60,519 nt of DNA from Fibrobacter sp. UBA4375 (GCA_002391195.1 DGRZ01000093.1:1-60519); one strand, 5' to 3'. Positions 41,224 through 50,071 are shown, numbered from the stretch's first letter. Translations and numbers: made by a program. Notes: generated from the letters alone by a model not told the origin.

Positions 41224-44200
41224 ATGTTTTCGGGTTTACGCACCTTGCTGTTTTTTACAGGTGCCGCACTGGCGGCCGGTTTTTACGGCAACCAGAGCCA
41301 TATCGACTGGAAAACCGCAGGCACGGAACATTTCCAGTTTATCTACCCCGCCGAATACTCGGAACATGCCTCTGCGGTAGCGACCTATGCCGAGGCGGTC
41401 TATGATTCCGTAGTCAACCGCTACAACAAACCACTCCCCCGCATAAGCGCCGTGCTGAACAATGCGCTGTTCAGTAACGGGGCCGCCATTCCGGCAGAAA
41501 ATTCCATCAACCTGTGGCTCACCAACTGGGATTTCAAGATCAGGAGCAGCCACGGCTGGGTTGCTGACGTGGTGACCCACGAGTTCAGCCACCTGGTGAG
41601 TATCGAAAGTGGCACCAAGCTTCCGCCGAATCTGTACGGGTTCCAGTTCAGCTACACCGACTACTACAACGAGCGCACCATCAGCGACTTTGCCACCATG
41701 CTCCCCTTTACCCTGCAGCCCCTGTGGTTTGCCGAAGGTACTGCCCAGTTCGAATCCAGCCGCATGGGCTTTGACGCCTGGGACACCCACCGAGACATGT
41801 TGCTCCGTACGGCAGTCCTGAACGACGACCTGATGCCGCTCACATACATGCATGAGTTTTCGGACAATTCCCTGGAGGCGGAACTTGGTCCCTACACCCA
41901 GGGCTTTAGCCTAGTGCGCTACATCGCCAAAAAGTACGGCGAAGACGCCATCCCGAAAATCTGGAAAGAACTTTCCAAGCCCTACCGGGTAACCCTCTCC
42001 GGCGCTCTGGAAAAAGTGCTGGGCGTTTCAGAAGACAACCTGTACGAGGCATGGAAAAAGGACATCACGGAACACTACCAGGCGCAGAAGGATTCTCTCG
42101 GCCCCCTGGTGGAAGGAACCAAGATGACCGAGAACGCCTTCTGGCAGGACTTTCCCGTGGTGGCTGGCGGAAACCTCTACGGCGTTTCCAACTTCGGCGG
42201 AGCCTGGTTCGACGGGGCGGTGTTCAAGATGCCGGTTAGTGAGACGAGAGACACCGTCGCGGGAGTTGAAATCGGAGACATCGCCATCGAAAAGGACGCA
42301 AGCGACAGCGCCGACACGAACCTCATCGACATTTCGGACTACGCCAAGTCCGGTTTTCGCGCCAAGAAACCCTGGTTCGACAAGGGTATCGACGTGTACG
42401 AAGACAGCCTGCGTGGGCCTATCCTCGCCTACGTCTCTTTCAAGAACCGGGACCGGAACGGTCGCGCCCACTTCGACATCGCCCTAAGTGACACCAGCAA
42501 GAACGAACATTTCTTGACCCACCTGGCCAACGCGGTGTTCCCCGCTTTCGACCCCAACGGGAAATTCCTGGTCTTTGCACGCCGGGATGGCGAAAGCACC
42601 CGGTTCATCCTGAGCAAGGTTCCTTTCAACGCCGACTTCGGCGAACTCTCTGCCGAAGACCCCGTAGATCTTTACGTTCCCGACAGCAAGCTCCGCTACT
42701 TCAACATCTACAGTCCGAAGGTGAGCCCCGACGGCAAGCGGATTCTCTTCGGATTCTTTGACGACGTGCACCGTGGACTTGCCATCATCGACAGTGACGG
42801 CAAGAATTTCAAGACCGTAAGCGACACCCTCTTTGACGAACGGGACGGCAACTGGCTCTCCAACGAAAAGATTGTATTCGCCAGCAACCGGAACGGCATT
42901 TTCAACCTGATAGAAAAGGACCTTGCCACCGGGGCGGAGCGGCCACTTACCAACGTAGTGGGCGGCGCCTTCACCCCGGCCCTCGGGCACGACACGCTGT
43001 ACTTTACGCAATACGACCAGGACGGATTTTCCCTTTATAAGCTGCCCTACCGCGATGCGGGTCTGGATAGCGTGACCGTTGACAGTGTCGTCGTGACCTA
43101 TCGGGACTCAACCGTCACCGTGCCGGACACCCTCTGGAGCGCGTGCCCGCCCGAAGATAGCCTGTGCACGCCAGAAGCGGTCCTTGCCGAACGGGACAGC
43201 ACCTTCCAGATTGAAATGCGGGACACCCTAAAGGTCAAGGTGGCGGCAAGTTCCCTGACCGACGCTCAAATTGCACAGTCGCCGACCGGCGCACAAGCCG
43301 CCGACTCCGCGCAAAAAGCGCCCGCCCCCATCGTGCTGCACGGAAGCCCCCTTAGGCCCGAAAAGAAGTTCACCCCTCTGGAGTCGCGGGAATTGGCCGG
43401 CGGCGAACAGAACTACCATCCCATCCCCTTTATACCGCTGTTCGTGCCCCTCCTGAGTTTCAACGAGAACGCCCCGGACCTGACCGTATTCGGCGAAGGT
43501 CAACGCAAGGCGAAGCTAGGACTCTTGGCGCTCCTTAGCGATCCTCTCAAGAAAAACGTCGTGCAGCTGGGGCTACTGCTAGAGTTGGGCAAGGGCATCG
43601 ACTACATCAATGCCGACGGCCTGAATCCCGAGCAAGAAAAAGAATTCTTTGTAAGCTGGCTCAACAGGAGCACACCTCTTGACCTTGGAATCAACTACAG
43701 CTACGCCAACTACACCAGCAGGGATACCGTCCGCTACGAAGACGTGCGCGCCCACGGCGGAGACTCCCTCGGGTTCAACCACTACGCCATTTCCCAGCAG
43801 GCCGTGGCGGGCATGGCGGGCTACAGTCTGTTCAAGTCCATCGACACCTTGCAGGTGGCCCTGGGCTACGACTGGGCGGATTTCAACCTGTACGAAGACG
43901 ATTTCTCCTGGACTTACCACAAGCGGATAAGCGCCCTCGCCACCTTCGGACTGTACGGCGACCACGAAGGCGAAGACGGTTCGGGAATCAGCGGTCAGGG
44001 GAATGGCGCCGTCGTCACTTACCAGTATTCCAACAGCGACCTGTACAGGCCGGGCACCTTTGCCGAAAGTTTCTACGTCACCGAAAGCGGCTCCATCAAG
44101 CCCCGTTACAGGAATTTCAACATCCACCAGGTGGACCTGAACCTTTACGGGTCTGTCCAGAGTCCCCTCACAGGCGCAAGGCTTGCCGCAGGGGGCAAGT

Positions 44201-44721
44201 TGGGCGGAATTTTCAACTGGAGTACCGACGCCAAGGAAGACACCCTGGATTCCTATTACTACAACGCCGTATTCCTGGAAGGCTACCCCTACGTGCGTAG
44301 CAACGAAAGCTACACCCGCTCAGGCACCAAGACCGCCATAGCCGAAATCCACTACCTGTTCCCCGTCTACGACGACTGGCGCAAGCGTCTTTGGATTTTC
44401 AGCACAAGGGATCTGTACCTTGACGTGTTCGCCCAGGCGGGAGCCGCATGGAACGGCAAGTGGAACAACTCCGACAATTTCACCAAGCACGGGTTCTGGG
44501 ACCGCTCCGCAGGCTTTGGCATCCGATGGTCCAACAAACTTTTCGAAAGCATACCGGTGGACATGTCCCTTACATTCGCCCGGGCCCTGGACCGCATCGG
44601 CGAAGAAGACGGTGTTGGCTACAAGCTGAGCCCCATCGACTTGCCTCTGATTCCCAAAAGGTTCGCTCCCACGCGAATCCGCTTCAACCTAGGCATGGGA
44701 TTCCTGAACAGCTGGCAGTAA
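41224..44721 (+). CDS. Giant envelope protein: gluzincin-like peptidase + beta-propeller + outer-membrane barrel
   Basis: 1165 residues from ATG 41224. Signal peptide about 1-19. An N-terminal domain (about 25-290) has a zinc-peptidase motif H119-E-F-S-H123 and a downstream glutamate, E171, in W-F-A-E-G-T-A-Q-F: the gluzincin/peptidase-MA arrangement. The middle (about 290-640) has TolB-like propeller blades (F-D-P-N-G-K-F-L-V-F-A-R, V-S-P-D-G-K-R-I-L-F-G, I-V-F-A-S-N-R-N-G). A Ser/Thr/Asp linker precedes a C-terminal about 400-residue part resembling the BamA/Omp85-type surface-antigen barrel (L-Y-L-D-V-F-A-Q-A-G-A-A-W, final R-F-N-L-G-M-G-F). It probably lies in the outer membrane with a periplasmic peptidase. 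Substrate unknown. Confidence 0.78.
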   Translation: MFSGLRTLLFFTGAALAAGFYGNQSHIDWKTAGTEHFQFIYPAEYSEHASAVATYAEAVYDSVVNRYNKPLPRISAVLNNALFSNGAAIPAENSINLWLTNWDFKIRSSHGWVADVVTHEFSHLVSIESGTKLPPNLYGFQFSYTDYYNERTISDFATMLPFTLQPLWFAEGTAQFESSRMGFDAWDTHRDMLLRTAVLNDDLMPLTYMHEFSDNSLEAELGPYTQGFSLVRYIAKKYGEDAIPKIWKELSKPYRVTLSGALEKVLGVSEDNLYEAWKKDITEHYQAQKDSLGPLVEGTKMTENAFWQDFPVVAGGNLYGVSNFGGAWFDGAVFKMPVSETRDTVAGVEIGDIAIEKDASDSADTNLIDISDYAKSGFRAKKPWFDKGIDVYEDSLRGPILAYVSFKNRDRNGRAHFDIALSDTSKNEHFLTHLANAVFPAFDPNGKFLVFARRDGESTRFILSKVPFNADFGELSAEDPVDLYVPDSKLRYFNIYSPKVSPDGKRILFGFFDDVHRGLAIIDSDGKNFKTVSDTLFDERDGNWLSNEKIVFASNRNGIFNLIEKDLATGAERPLTNVVGGAFTPALGHDTLYFTQYDQDGFSLYKLPYRDAGLDSVTVDSVVVTYRDSTVTVPDTLWSACPPEDSLCTPEAVLAERDSTFQIEMRDTLKVKVAASSLTDAQIAQSPTGAQAADSAQKAPAPIVLHGSPLRPEKKFTPLESRELAGGEQNYHPIPFIPLFVPLLSFNENAPDLTVFGEGQRKAKLGLLALLSDPLKKNVVQLGLLLELGKGIDYINADGLNPEQEKEFFVSWLNRSTPLDLGINYSYANYTSRDTVRYEDVRAHGGDSLGFNHYAISQQAVAGMAGYSLFKSIDTLQVALGYDWADFNLYEDDFSWTYHKRISALATFGLYGDHEGEDGSGISGQGNGAVVTYQYSNSDLYRPGTFAESFYVTESGSIKPRYRNFNIHQVDLNLYGSVQSPLTGARLAAGGKLGGIFNWSTDAKEDTLDSYYYNAVFLEGYPYVRSNESYTRSGTKTAIAEIHYLFPVYDDWRKRLWIFSTRDLYLDVFAQAGAAWNGKWNNSDNFTKHGFWDRSAGFGIRWSNKLFESIPVDMSLTFARALDRIGEEDGVGYKLSPIDLPLIPKRFAPTRIRFNLGMGFLNSWQ

Positions 44722-44743
44722 GTCGTAGATATTCTTTTGCTAG

Positions 44744-46414
44744 TTACCGCAACTGGATTCGCTGCACCTTCCAGGAATTGCCGTCTTTGACTCGCAAAAT
44801 ATAGGGGCCAGCAGGCAGATCTGCAAGCGAGACGCTTCCCGCCACCTTCTGAGCCTGATAAACCGGGCGGCCCTGCATGTCGAAAACCTGCAGAGACTTC
44901 ACGCCGGACGTAGTCACAACACGGCCCACGATTGAAACGCCCAAACTGCGAGTATCAGAAGCCAACCGAATGGCAGAACTGTTCATGTTCTTGTAGACAA
45001 AGGTCGTGATTGAGTTTCCCGGAATACTATAGGAATCAGCGATATCGATAACCTTGCTCTTTTCACCGTTCTCTACGGATTGAACCGCCGTAACGAGTTC
45101 CCATTTTTCCTCCGCATGGCCCATCACAAGGACCTGGTCATACTGGATTACAGGGGCATCCAGGCTCACGGCCGAGGAGCCTTCGTTAACGACCACCACA
45201 GTCACAGAATCCCGGCCGTATGCATCCCTAAAAGCAACGGCATAAAGGTCGGCAGCATCGGAAACTATAGCCGGAACCACATACCAGCCCGGATTCACGA
45301 ATTTTGAATAATGGCGCAAGGCATGGTATTCGGGGCTAATGACAATCTGGTCTTCGGCACAACTTCCCCAGCCCTTGGTGCAGACTCCAATCAACTGTCC
45401 CTTGCCTTCGCCCCAGAACAGTTCCCAGGCAATATATCCGGCAATTCCGCCCGAAGTAAATCCCACCTGGATAATGTGGGCAAGACCCGTCATATATTCT
45501 TCCTTGCCGTTTTCTTCCATGCTGCAGAATTCTGTCATGATGATTGGCTTGGTGGAAGAAAGATACTTGGTCATAATGCCATCCATAGGACTACGGAAGT
45601 TCTCCGGATTGTTGTAGTTTTCCAGGGAATTGTCATGGCCATTCCCAGCATGGTACAGGTGATAGGCGTAACCATCCAGTTTATTGCCATCCAGGGCATT
45701 CATGTATTTTTGAAAATTGCTGTAACCGATGCCAAGGGGTTCAGGTCCCAAAATCTTGGGCGGATTTGCTATGGACTTCAAGGAATCGTAAACCGCATTC
45801 AATGCCTGGGCGTAACCCGCCACCGAACCCGATTCTGTAGGGTCGAACAAAGTTTCGTGGTAATCGGCAAACATGTCCGGTTCGTTCTGCAAACTGATGT
45901 AGTCAATAGGGATGCCTGCGGCACGATAAGCCAGGTAACTCTGTTTCCACCAACTGGCAAAATCACTATAGACATATTTGCCATAAGGGTCCGTATTCGA
46001 AGGTTTAAGCGTCGCCTTTGACTTATCTCCAGCAGCAGCGCTTCCCTCCAAACTATTGCTGGGCTTCAGGTTTGCGGGGGCAGACCAGCTGGACATCTCG
46101 ATTTTCAGTTTATCTCCCTGACGGTCCTTGGCGGCCTTGACGATAGCCACGTCATCCTTGCTGACGCCTTCGGATAAATCCTGCGCCCAGTTTCCCATAC
46201 GCAAAAGAGTAAGATTCAAGCCTGTAAAGGCGGTATCGTAAAAGGCCTCACGGGTGGATTCCCCAAGAGCGGTAACCCACCCTTGGTAATAAACAGCACC
46301 CGCACCAAAACCCACCACCTGCTGTTCAGGATTATCCTTTTGTACCGTTATGGAGGCTCCCTGGGCGCACACGGCGGCTAGGACAGCAAGAGAAAAAAAT
46401 TTACGAATCACCAT
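44744..46414 (-). CDS. Secreted GH30 glucuronoxylanase-type hydrolase
   Basis: 556 residues. Signal peptide to about residue 20 (C-A-Q-G-A). GH30 (beta/alpha)8 barrel with side beta-domain: V-V-G-F-G-A-G near the start, acid/base E178 in S-L-Q-N-E-P-D, nucleophile E295 in I-M-T-E-F, then the side-domain strands to about residue 480. The C-terminal about 55 residues are the sorting-like domain shared with the xylanases (LQVFDMQGR; G-P-Y-I-L-R-V-K). GH30 enzymes of this type cut xylan at glucuronic-acid-substituted sites, complementing the GH11 pair; a beta-glucanase role is the alternative. AAAGGAGAT precedes the ATG at 46414. Confidence 0.9.
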   Translation of the reverse strand: MVIRKFFSLAVLAAVCAQGASITVQKDNPEQQVVGFGAGAVYYQGWVTALGESTREAFYDTAFTGLNLTLLRMGNWAQDLSEGVSKDDVAIVKAAKDRQGDKLKIEMSSWSAPANLKPSNSLEGSAAAGDKSKATLKPSNTDPYGKYVYSDFASWWKQSYLAYRAAGIPIDYISLQNEPDMFADYHETLFDPTESGSVAGYAQALNAVYDSLKSIANPPKILGPEPLGIGYSNFQKYMNALDGNKLDGYAYHLYHAGNGHDNSLENYNNPENFRSPMDGIMTKYLSSTKPIIMTEFCSMEENGKEEYMTGLAHIIQVGFTSGGIAGYIAWELFWGEGKGQLIGVCTKGWGSCAEDQIVISPEYHALRHYSKFVNPGWYVVPAIVSDAADLYAVAFRDAYGRDSVTVVVVNEGSSAVSLDAPVIQYDQVLVMGHAEEKWELVTAVQSVENGEKSKVIDIADSYSIPGNSITTFVYKNMNSSAIRLASDTRSLGVSIVGRVVTTSGVKSLQVFDMQGRPVYQAQKVAGSVSLADLPAGPYILRVKDGNSWKVQRIQLR

Positions 46415-46611
46415 AGATATCTCCTTTTACCCACCATCTATCCCGCATAAAAATAAATCCTTTGCAAAATCAACACAGCTTTTTTTTTCAAAAACACCCA
46501 ATTTCAGTTGTTTTTATTAAAAACGAGGCATTTTTCCCTCCGGAAGGCTAGAATTACTGCCTTTTTGTACACTATTTCCTAAAATGTCATGTTTTGTCAT
46601 GGCATTTTAGT

Positions 46612-46619
46612 TATATTAG
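46612..46619 (+). promoter_or_regulatory. Putative -7 element of radA
   Basis: TATATTAG ending 5 nt before ATG 46625; no ribosome site. The 210-nt gap between GH30 and radA holds nothing else recognisable beyond AT-rich promoter DNA for both genes. Confidence 0.4.
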
Positions 46620-46624
46620 TGCAC

Positions 46625-48019
46625 ATGGTAGCAGTATCTAAAACAAAGTCTAAAAAAGAGCTGGTGTATCTTTGCACCGAATGCGGCAACACCTCTCCCA
46701 AGTGGGCGGGCAAGTGCCCGTTTTGCGGAGCCTGGAGCACACTGAAAGAACATTCCGTCGAAATCACGCCAGAGGGCGTCCGGTCTTCCCGCGGGTTGGG
46801 CGGCCCCGTGCACCAGGTGGTAGCCCTGAAAGACGTGGCCGCCGAAGACACCCGGCGGCTCAGCACTGCCAATAGCGAACTGGACCGGGTCCTGGGGGGC
46901 GGCTTCGCGCCCGGTTCCCTAGTGCTAATCGGTGGCGACCCGGGCATCGGCAAGTCCACACTGGTGCTTTCCACCCTGGCGGTGATGAACGCCGCCGGAG
47001 TCAAGAGCCTGTATGTGAGCGGCGAAGAGAGCGCCGTGCAGGTCAAACTCCGCAGCGAACGGCTGAACGTGGCCGGTAGCGACATGCTGCTACTCTGCGA
47101 AACCAGCCTAGAAAAGATTATAGAAGAAGCCAACAAGCAAAAGCCCCAAATTCTGGTCATCGACTCCATCCAGACGGTCTACAAGCAGGACCTTTCCGGC
47201 ACGCCGGGCTCCATGTCCCAGCTCCGGGAATGCACCCTGGACCTGATGGTCTTTGCCAAGAACACGGGCTGCATCACCGTGCTCATCGGGCACGTGACCA
47301 AGGACGGCCAGATTGCAGGCCCACGCATCCTGGAACACATGGTAGATACGGTCATCTACTTCGAGGGCGACCGGAATCACCAGTACCGCATCATCCGCTC
47401 CATCAAGAACCGCTTCGGTGCTACCGACGAAATCGGCGTGCTGGAAATGACGGGCCACGGCCTCACTCCCGTGTTGAACCCGAGCCTCGTGTTCCTGCAG
47501 CAAGGGACTCCTCCTACCCCTGGTAACGTGGTGTGCTGTACCATGGAAGGCACGCGGGCCATGCTTTTCGAGACACAGGCCCTTGTGAGCCAGACCAGTT
47601 TTGCCGTACCCCAGCGGGTGGCGGCAGGCATCGACCCCAAGCGGCTCACCATCATTCTCGCCCTGCTAGAAAAATTCGGCGGCATTTCCATCGGGGCCTC
47701 CGACGTGTTTGCCAGCATCGCGGGCGGCATGAAGGTGAACGACACATCTTCGGACTTGGCCCTCGCCCTCGCCATCGTGAGCAACCATCTGGGAATTCCT
47801 GTACCGAGGCAGACCATCGCCATGGGAGAACTGGGGCTTTCCGGCGAAATCCGCAGCGTCCACCTTCTGGAGCAGCGGCTGAAAGAGGCCAAACGCCTGG
47901 GGATGAACCAGGCCCTGATTCCCGGAAACGGAAAACTCCCCGAAAGCATTCAGGGAGTTGAAATCGTGAAAGTCAGCACCATCGCCGATGCCGTCAAGTG
48001 GGTCATGGACCGCAAGTAA
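46625..48019 (+). CDS. radA: DNA repair protein RadA
   Basis: 464 residues from ATG 46625; the frame opens 36 nt earlier but that part overlaps the promoter. Zinc finger C17-x2-C20...C31-x2-C34 (Y-L-C-T-E-C, K-C-P-F-C-G-A-W), RecA-like ATPase with Walker A G-D-P-G-I-G-K-S-T, the RadA-specific K-N-R-F-G-A motif, and a C-terminal Lon-protease-like domain (G-G-I-S-I-G-A-S-D, M-G-E-L-G-L-S-G-E-I-R). RadA drives branch migration and helps recombination repair. No neighbours are functionally linked. Confidence 0.96.
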   Translation: MVAVSKTKSKKELVYLCTECGNTSPKWAGKCPFCGAWSTLKEHSVEITPEGVRSSRGLGGPVHQVVALKDVAAEDTRRLSTANSELDRVLGGGFAPGSLVLIGGDPGIGKSTLVLSTLAVMNAAGVKSLYVSGEESAVQVKLRSERLNVAGSDMLLLCETSLEKIIEEANKQKPQILVIDSIQTVYKQDLSGTPGSMSQLRECTLDLMVFAKNTGCITVLIGHVTKDGQIAGPRILEHMVDTVIYFEGDRNHQYRIIRSIKNRFGATDEIGVLEMTGHGLTPVLNPSLVFLQQGTPPTPGNVVCCTMEGTRAMLFETQALVSQTSFAVPQRVAAGIDPKRLTIILALLEKFGGISIGASDVFASIAGGMKVNDTSSDLALALAIVSNHLGIPVPRQTIAMGELGLSGEIRSVHLLEQRLKEAKRLGMNQALIPGNGKLPESIQGVEIVKVSTIADAVKWVMDRK

Positions 48020-48037
48020 CGGGACTGTTACGCGGGT

Positions 48038-48598
48038 CTATTCCTTCGGCTTAGAGACCACGGGACGCAGGCGCTTGCCGCAGAGGGTCACCACGATGCC
48101 CGCCTGGGCGAACATGTAGTAGGCCGTGTCGCGGCTGTTGTTCAGCGTAGACTTTGGGTCGTAATCGTCCTTGGTCACGAACACCTCGGCCACGCCCGAA
48201 AGGCTCACATCCAGGGCGCAGCGCTCGCAGGGGAAGCCGATCACGTACAGCTTGGAGCCTGGGGGAACTTTCCCGCGGGCGTAATGCAGGGCATTGATTT
48301 CGGCATGAACCATGAAGGGGTACTTGTTGGCCTCGAACTCGTGATGGCTCAGCAGTTCGCCGGAATCCGCATCCAGGATGTCGTAGGCCAGTTTCTGCTT
48401 TTCGCGGGTGTAGGGCACCGTCTCGTCGTCAAAGCCCGCCGGGGCCCCGTTGTAGCCGGTACTGATAACGCGACCCTCGGCAGAGACGAGTACCGCCCCC
48501 ATCTGGGTGTTCTGATCCTTGGAAAGGCGCGCCTGGGCGCACATCATCTGGGTATATACTTCGTCACGAAGCTTGCTGCGTGTAGAGGAATTGTTCAT
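48038..48598 (-). CDS. Deoxycytidylate (dCMP) deaminase family protein
   Basis: 186 residues. Zinc-dependent deaminase signature: H98-A-E100-I-N-A and P-C124-x2-C127 with the proton-shuttling Glu in HAE. The N-terminal G-A-V-L-V-S-A-E-G-R-V-I-S-T-G-Y-N-G-A-P-A-G motif and the insertion between it and HAE are typical of dCMP deaminases (ComEB-like), which supply dUMP for thymidylate. It is convergent with radA. Start ATG 48598 has TATATTCC ending 5 nt upstream. Confidence 0.9.
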   Translation of the reverse strand: MNNSSTRSKLRDEVYTQMMCAQARLSKDQNTQMGAVLVSAEGRVISTGYNGAPAGFDDETVPYTREKQKLAYDILDADSGELLSHHEFEANKYPFMVHAEINALHYARGKVPPGSKLYVIGFPCERCALDVSLSGVAEVFVTKDDYDPKSTLNNSRDTAYYMFAQAGIVVTLCGKRLRPVVSKPKE

Positions 48599-48604
48599 GG
48601 TAGG

Positions 48605-48660
48605 GAATATAGTTAATAGAGATTAGGATTTAGGATCTAGGGGATAGGGATTAACTCATT
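48605..48660. repeat. TAGG-word low-complexity tract (inverted CCTA family)
   Basis: GATTAGGATTTAGGATCTAG and GGGGATAGGG words, the reverse-strand form of the CCTA tracts elsewhere, between the deaminase and the next leftward gene. Confidence 0.55.
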
Positions 48661-48694
48661 ACTAACCACACATTCCACATTCGTCTCAGTTTGC

Positions 48695-49816
48695 CTACTT
48701 CTCGGCGTTATCAAACCCTTCGGCCTCTTCGGGTTCTTCTACCGTCCAGTCGCGAATCCTTTGCGCCAGGGCCTTCTGGCCGTCCTTCTCCAGGGCGTCG
48801 GAAATTTCGTTCAGGTCCTGGGCGTCCTGCACGGTGAGTTCTTTCTCGAACATGTCCAGGTATTCTTCCAGCACGGTGTAGGCCTTCAGGCTCACCAGCA
48901 GTTGCATAAAGTCCATCTCCAGGCCGTTTCCGCTGCGGAAGCGGGCGTATTCCTGCAAAAGACTTGTGGCCTCCTGTGCCGACACGAACGCGCAGAGACG
49001 CCCCAGGTTCACCACCTTCGGGAACTTCTCGTACAGGGCGTGGGCCATCTTGATGCAGTCGGACTTGCGGCCTTCCCTGTCAGCGATGGCCGCCTGCAAA
49101 TCCAGATAGGCCTCTTCGTCTTCGGCGCCGGGATTCCGCACATCGCCAAGCCACTGCTTGGCCAGTTCCAGATTCCCCGCCATAAACTGGGCGTTGGCGA
49201 TATCGATTAGCGTGGCATTGCTCTTGTCGGGGTCCTTCAGCAGGGCGGCCTTCGCGAAGGTGGCCGCATCCCTGATGGAATCCGCCATGTCGCAGATGGC
49301 ATCCAGAATGTCTTCCCGGTTGCCCTGGTCCACTTCCGTCACGGCATCCAGAAGTTCTGCAAGCAGGGCCTGAGCCCGTTCCTTAGGCAAAAACTCGTCT
49401 ACACTCAGGAAAACTACCGAGCGACCCTCGCCGCCTACGTGCCTTAGCGCAAGGTCATGGACCAGGTCCGCCTCGTAATCCTTGTCGGTATACTGGGAAG
49501 CAAGCTCCACAAAGAAGGTTCCCGCATCGTAGAAGAGGGCATCCCAGCCTTCCTTCTCCTCGTCGGTGTTCGCCTTGAAGGCGATAAAGTCCGCCCGCAA
49601 GGTCCAAGCCAAAAGTTCCAGCTGTTCCCGAGGGTCCTTGAATGTCTCGATGTCGTCAAGACCATCCGCCAACATTTCGTACAAATCTTCAGGGCGGTTC
49701 AACAAACGGCTCTGGCCGTTCACCACCTGAATCAGATTTTCACGCAGGCGCTGTTCCCTACTGCGGTTCGCCTGGGAAAGGGCCGCCGACTTAAAAACTT
49801 TTTTCTTCTTTGCCAT
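48695..49816 (-). CDS. Helical-repeat cytoplasmic protein, function unknown
   Basis: 373 residues from ATG 49816; the frame extends to 49864 only through the promoter. The basic N-terminus (M-A-K-K-K-K-V-F-K) is followed by a long all-alpha body rich in Leu, Ala, Asp and Glu, with TPR/SEL1-like helix pairs in the second half (A-N-A-Q-F-M-A-G-N-L-E-L-A-K-Q-W-L; M-A-H-A-L-Y-E-K-F-P-K-V-V-N-L-G). There are no membrane segments. It is not recognised as a named family. It is presumably a scaffold or adaptor; no evidence links it to its neighbours. Confidence 0.72.
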   Translation of the reverse strand: MAKKKKVFKSAALSQANRSREQRLRENLIQVVNGQSRLLNRPEDLYEMLADGLDDIETFKDPREQLELLAWTLRADFIAFKANTDEEKEGWDALFYDAGTFFVELASQYTDKDYEADLVHDLALRHVGGEGRSVVFLSVDEFLPKERAQALLAELLDAVTEVDQGNREDILDAICDMADSIRDAATFAKAALLKDPDKSNATLIDIANAQFMAGNLELAKQWLGDVRNPGAEDEEAYLDLQAAIADREGRKSDCIKMAHALYEKFPKVVNLGRLCAFVSAQEATSLLQEYARFRSGNGLEMDFMQLLVSLKAYTVLEEYLDMFEKELTVQDAQDLNEISDALEKDGQKALAQRIRDWTVEEPEEAEGFDNAEK

Positions 49817-49821
49817 GGGAG

Positions 49822-49829
49822 TAAATGTA
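49822..49829 (-). promoter_or_regulatory. Putative -7 element TACATTTA
   Basis: Leftward, ending 5 nt before ATG 49816; no ribosome site. Confidence 0.4.
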
Positions 49830-49844
49830 GAAAAGGTTACGCCA

Positions 49845-49883
49845 TAAAAAAGCCCCTCCCGCAAGGTTGTTGCGAGAGGGTTT
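49845..49883 (-). terminator. Terminator of the 34-residue membrane protein gene
   Basis: Read leftward: CCCTCTCGCAA, short loop, TTGCGGGAGGG, GCTTTTTT. It ends just before the promoter of the next leftward gene. Confidence 0.8.
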
Positions 49884-49937
49884 CACTCTAAATACGCAAG
49901 GGACTGGTTCAAAACGCAGCCCTACAAAAGCAGGAAA

Positions 49938-50042
49938 CTACACCATATAGGAAACGAGAACCAAAACGACGCCGGAAAAGGCGAGCATGAAATTCGTCAT
50001 GAAACGATTGGTGGCGAGGTCTTTCATTATCTTATCCTTCAT
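49938..50042 (-). CDS. 34-residue single-pass membrane protein
   Basis: ATG 50042 to TAG 49938. The N-terminal half is charged (M-K-D-K-I-M-K-D-L), the C-terminal half is one hydrophobic helix (F-M-L-A-F-S-G-V-V-L-V-L-V-S-Y). The expression signals are complete: TAACTTTG promoter element (50071-50064), AAAGGA ribosome site 9 nt before the ATG, and a strong terminator at 49845-49883. That makes it a credible small-protein gene although it matches no family known to me. Possible roles are a membrane regulator or a small toxin. Confidence 0.6.
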   Translation of the reverse strand: MKDKIMKDLATNRFMTNFMLAFSGVVLVLVSYMV

Positions 50043-50063
50043 GGCTAGGGTTCCTTTGTACCA

Positions 50064-50071
50064 CAAAGTTA
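50064..50071 (-). promoter_or_regulatory. TAACTTTG -7 element of small membrane protein gene
   Basis: Exact TAnnTTTG, 21 nt before the ATG, leaving room for the AAAGGA ribosome site. Confidence 0.5.

Noticed and set aside
49817..49864. N-terminal extension of the helical-repeat protein
   Set aside because: The extra residues span the TACATTTA element and the neighbouring terminator; M-A-K-K-K-K-V is a natural start.
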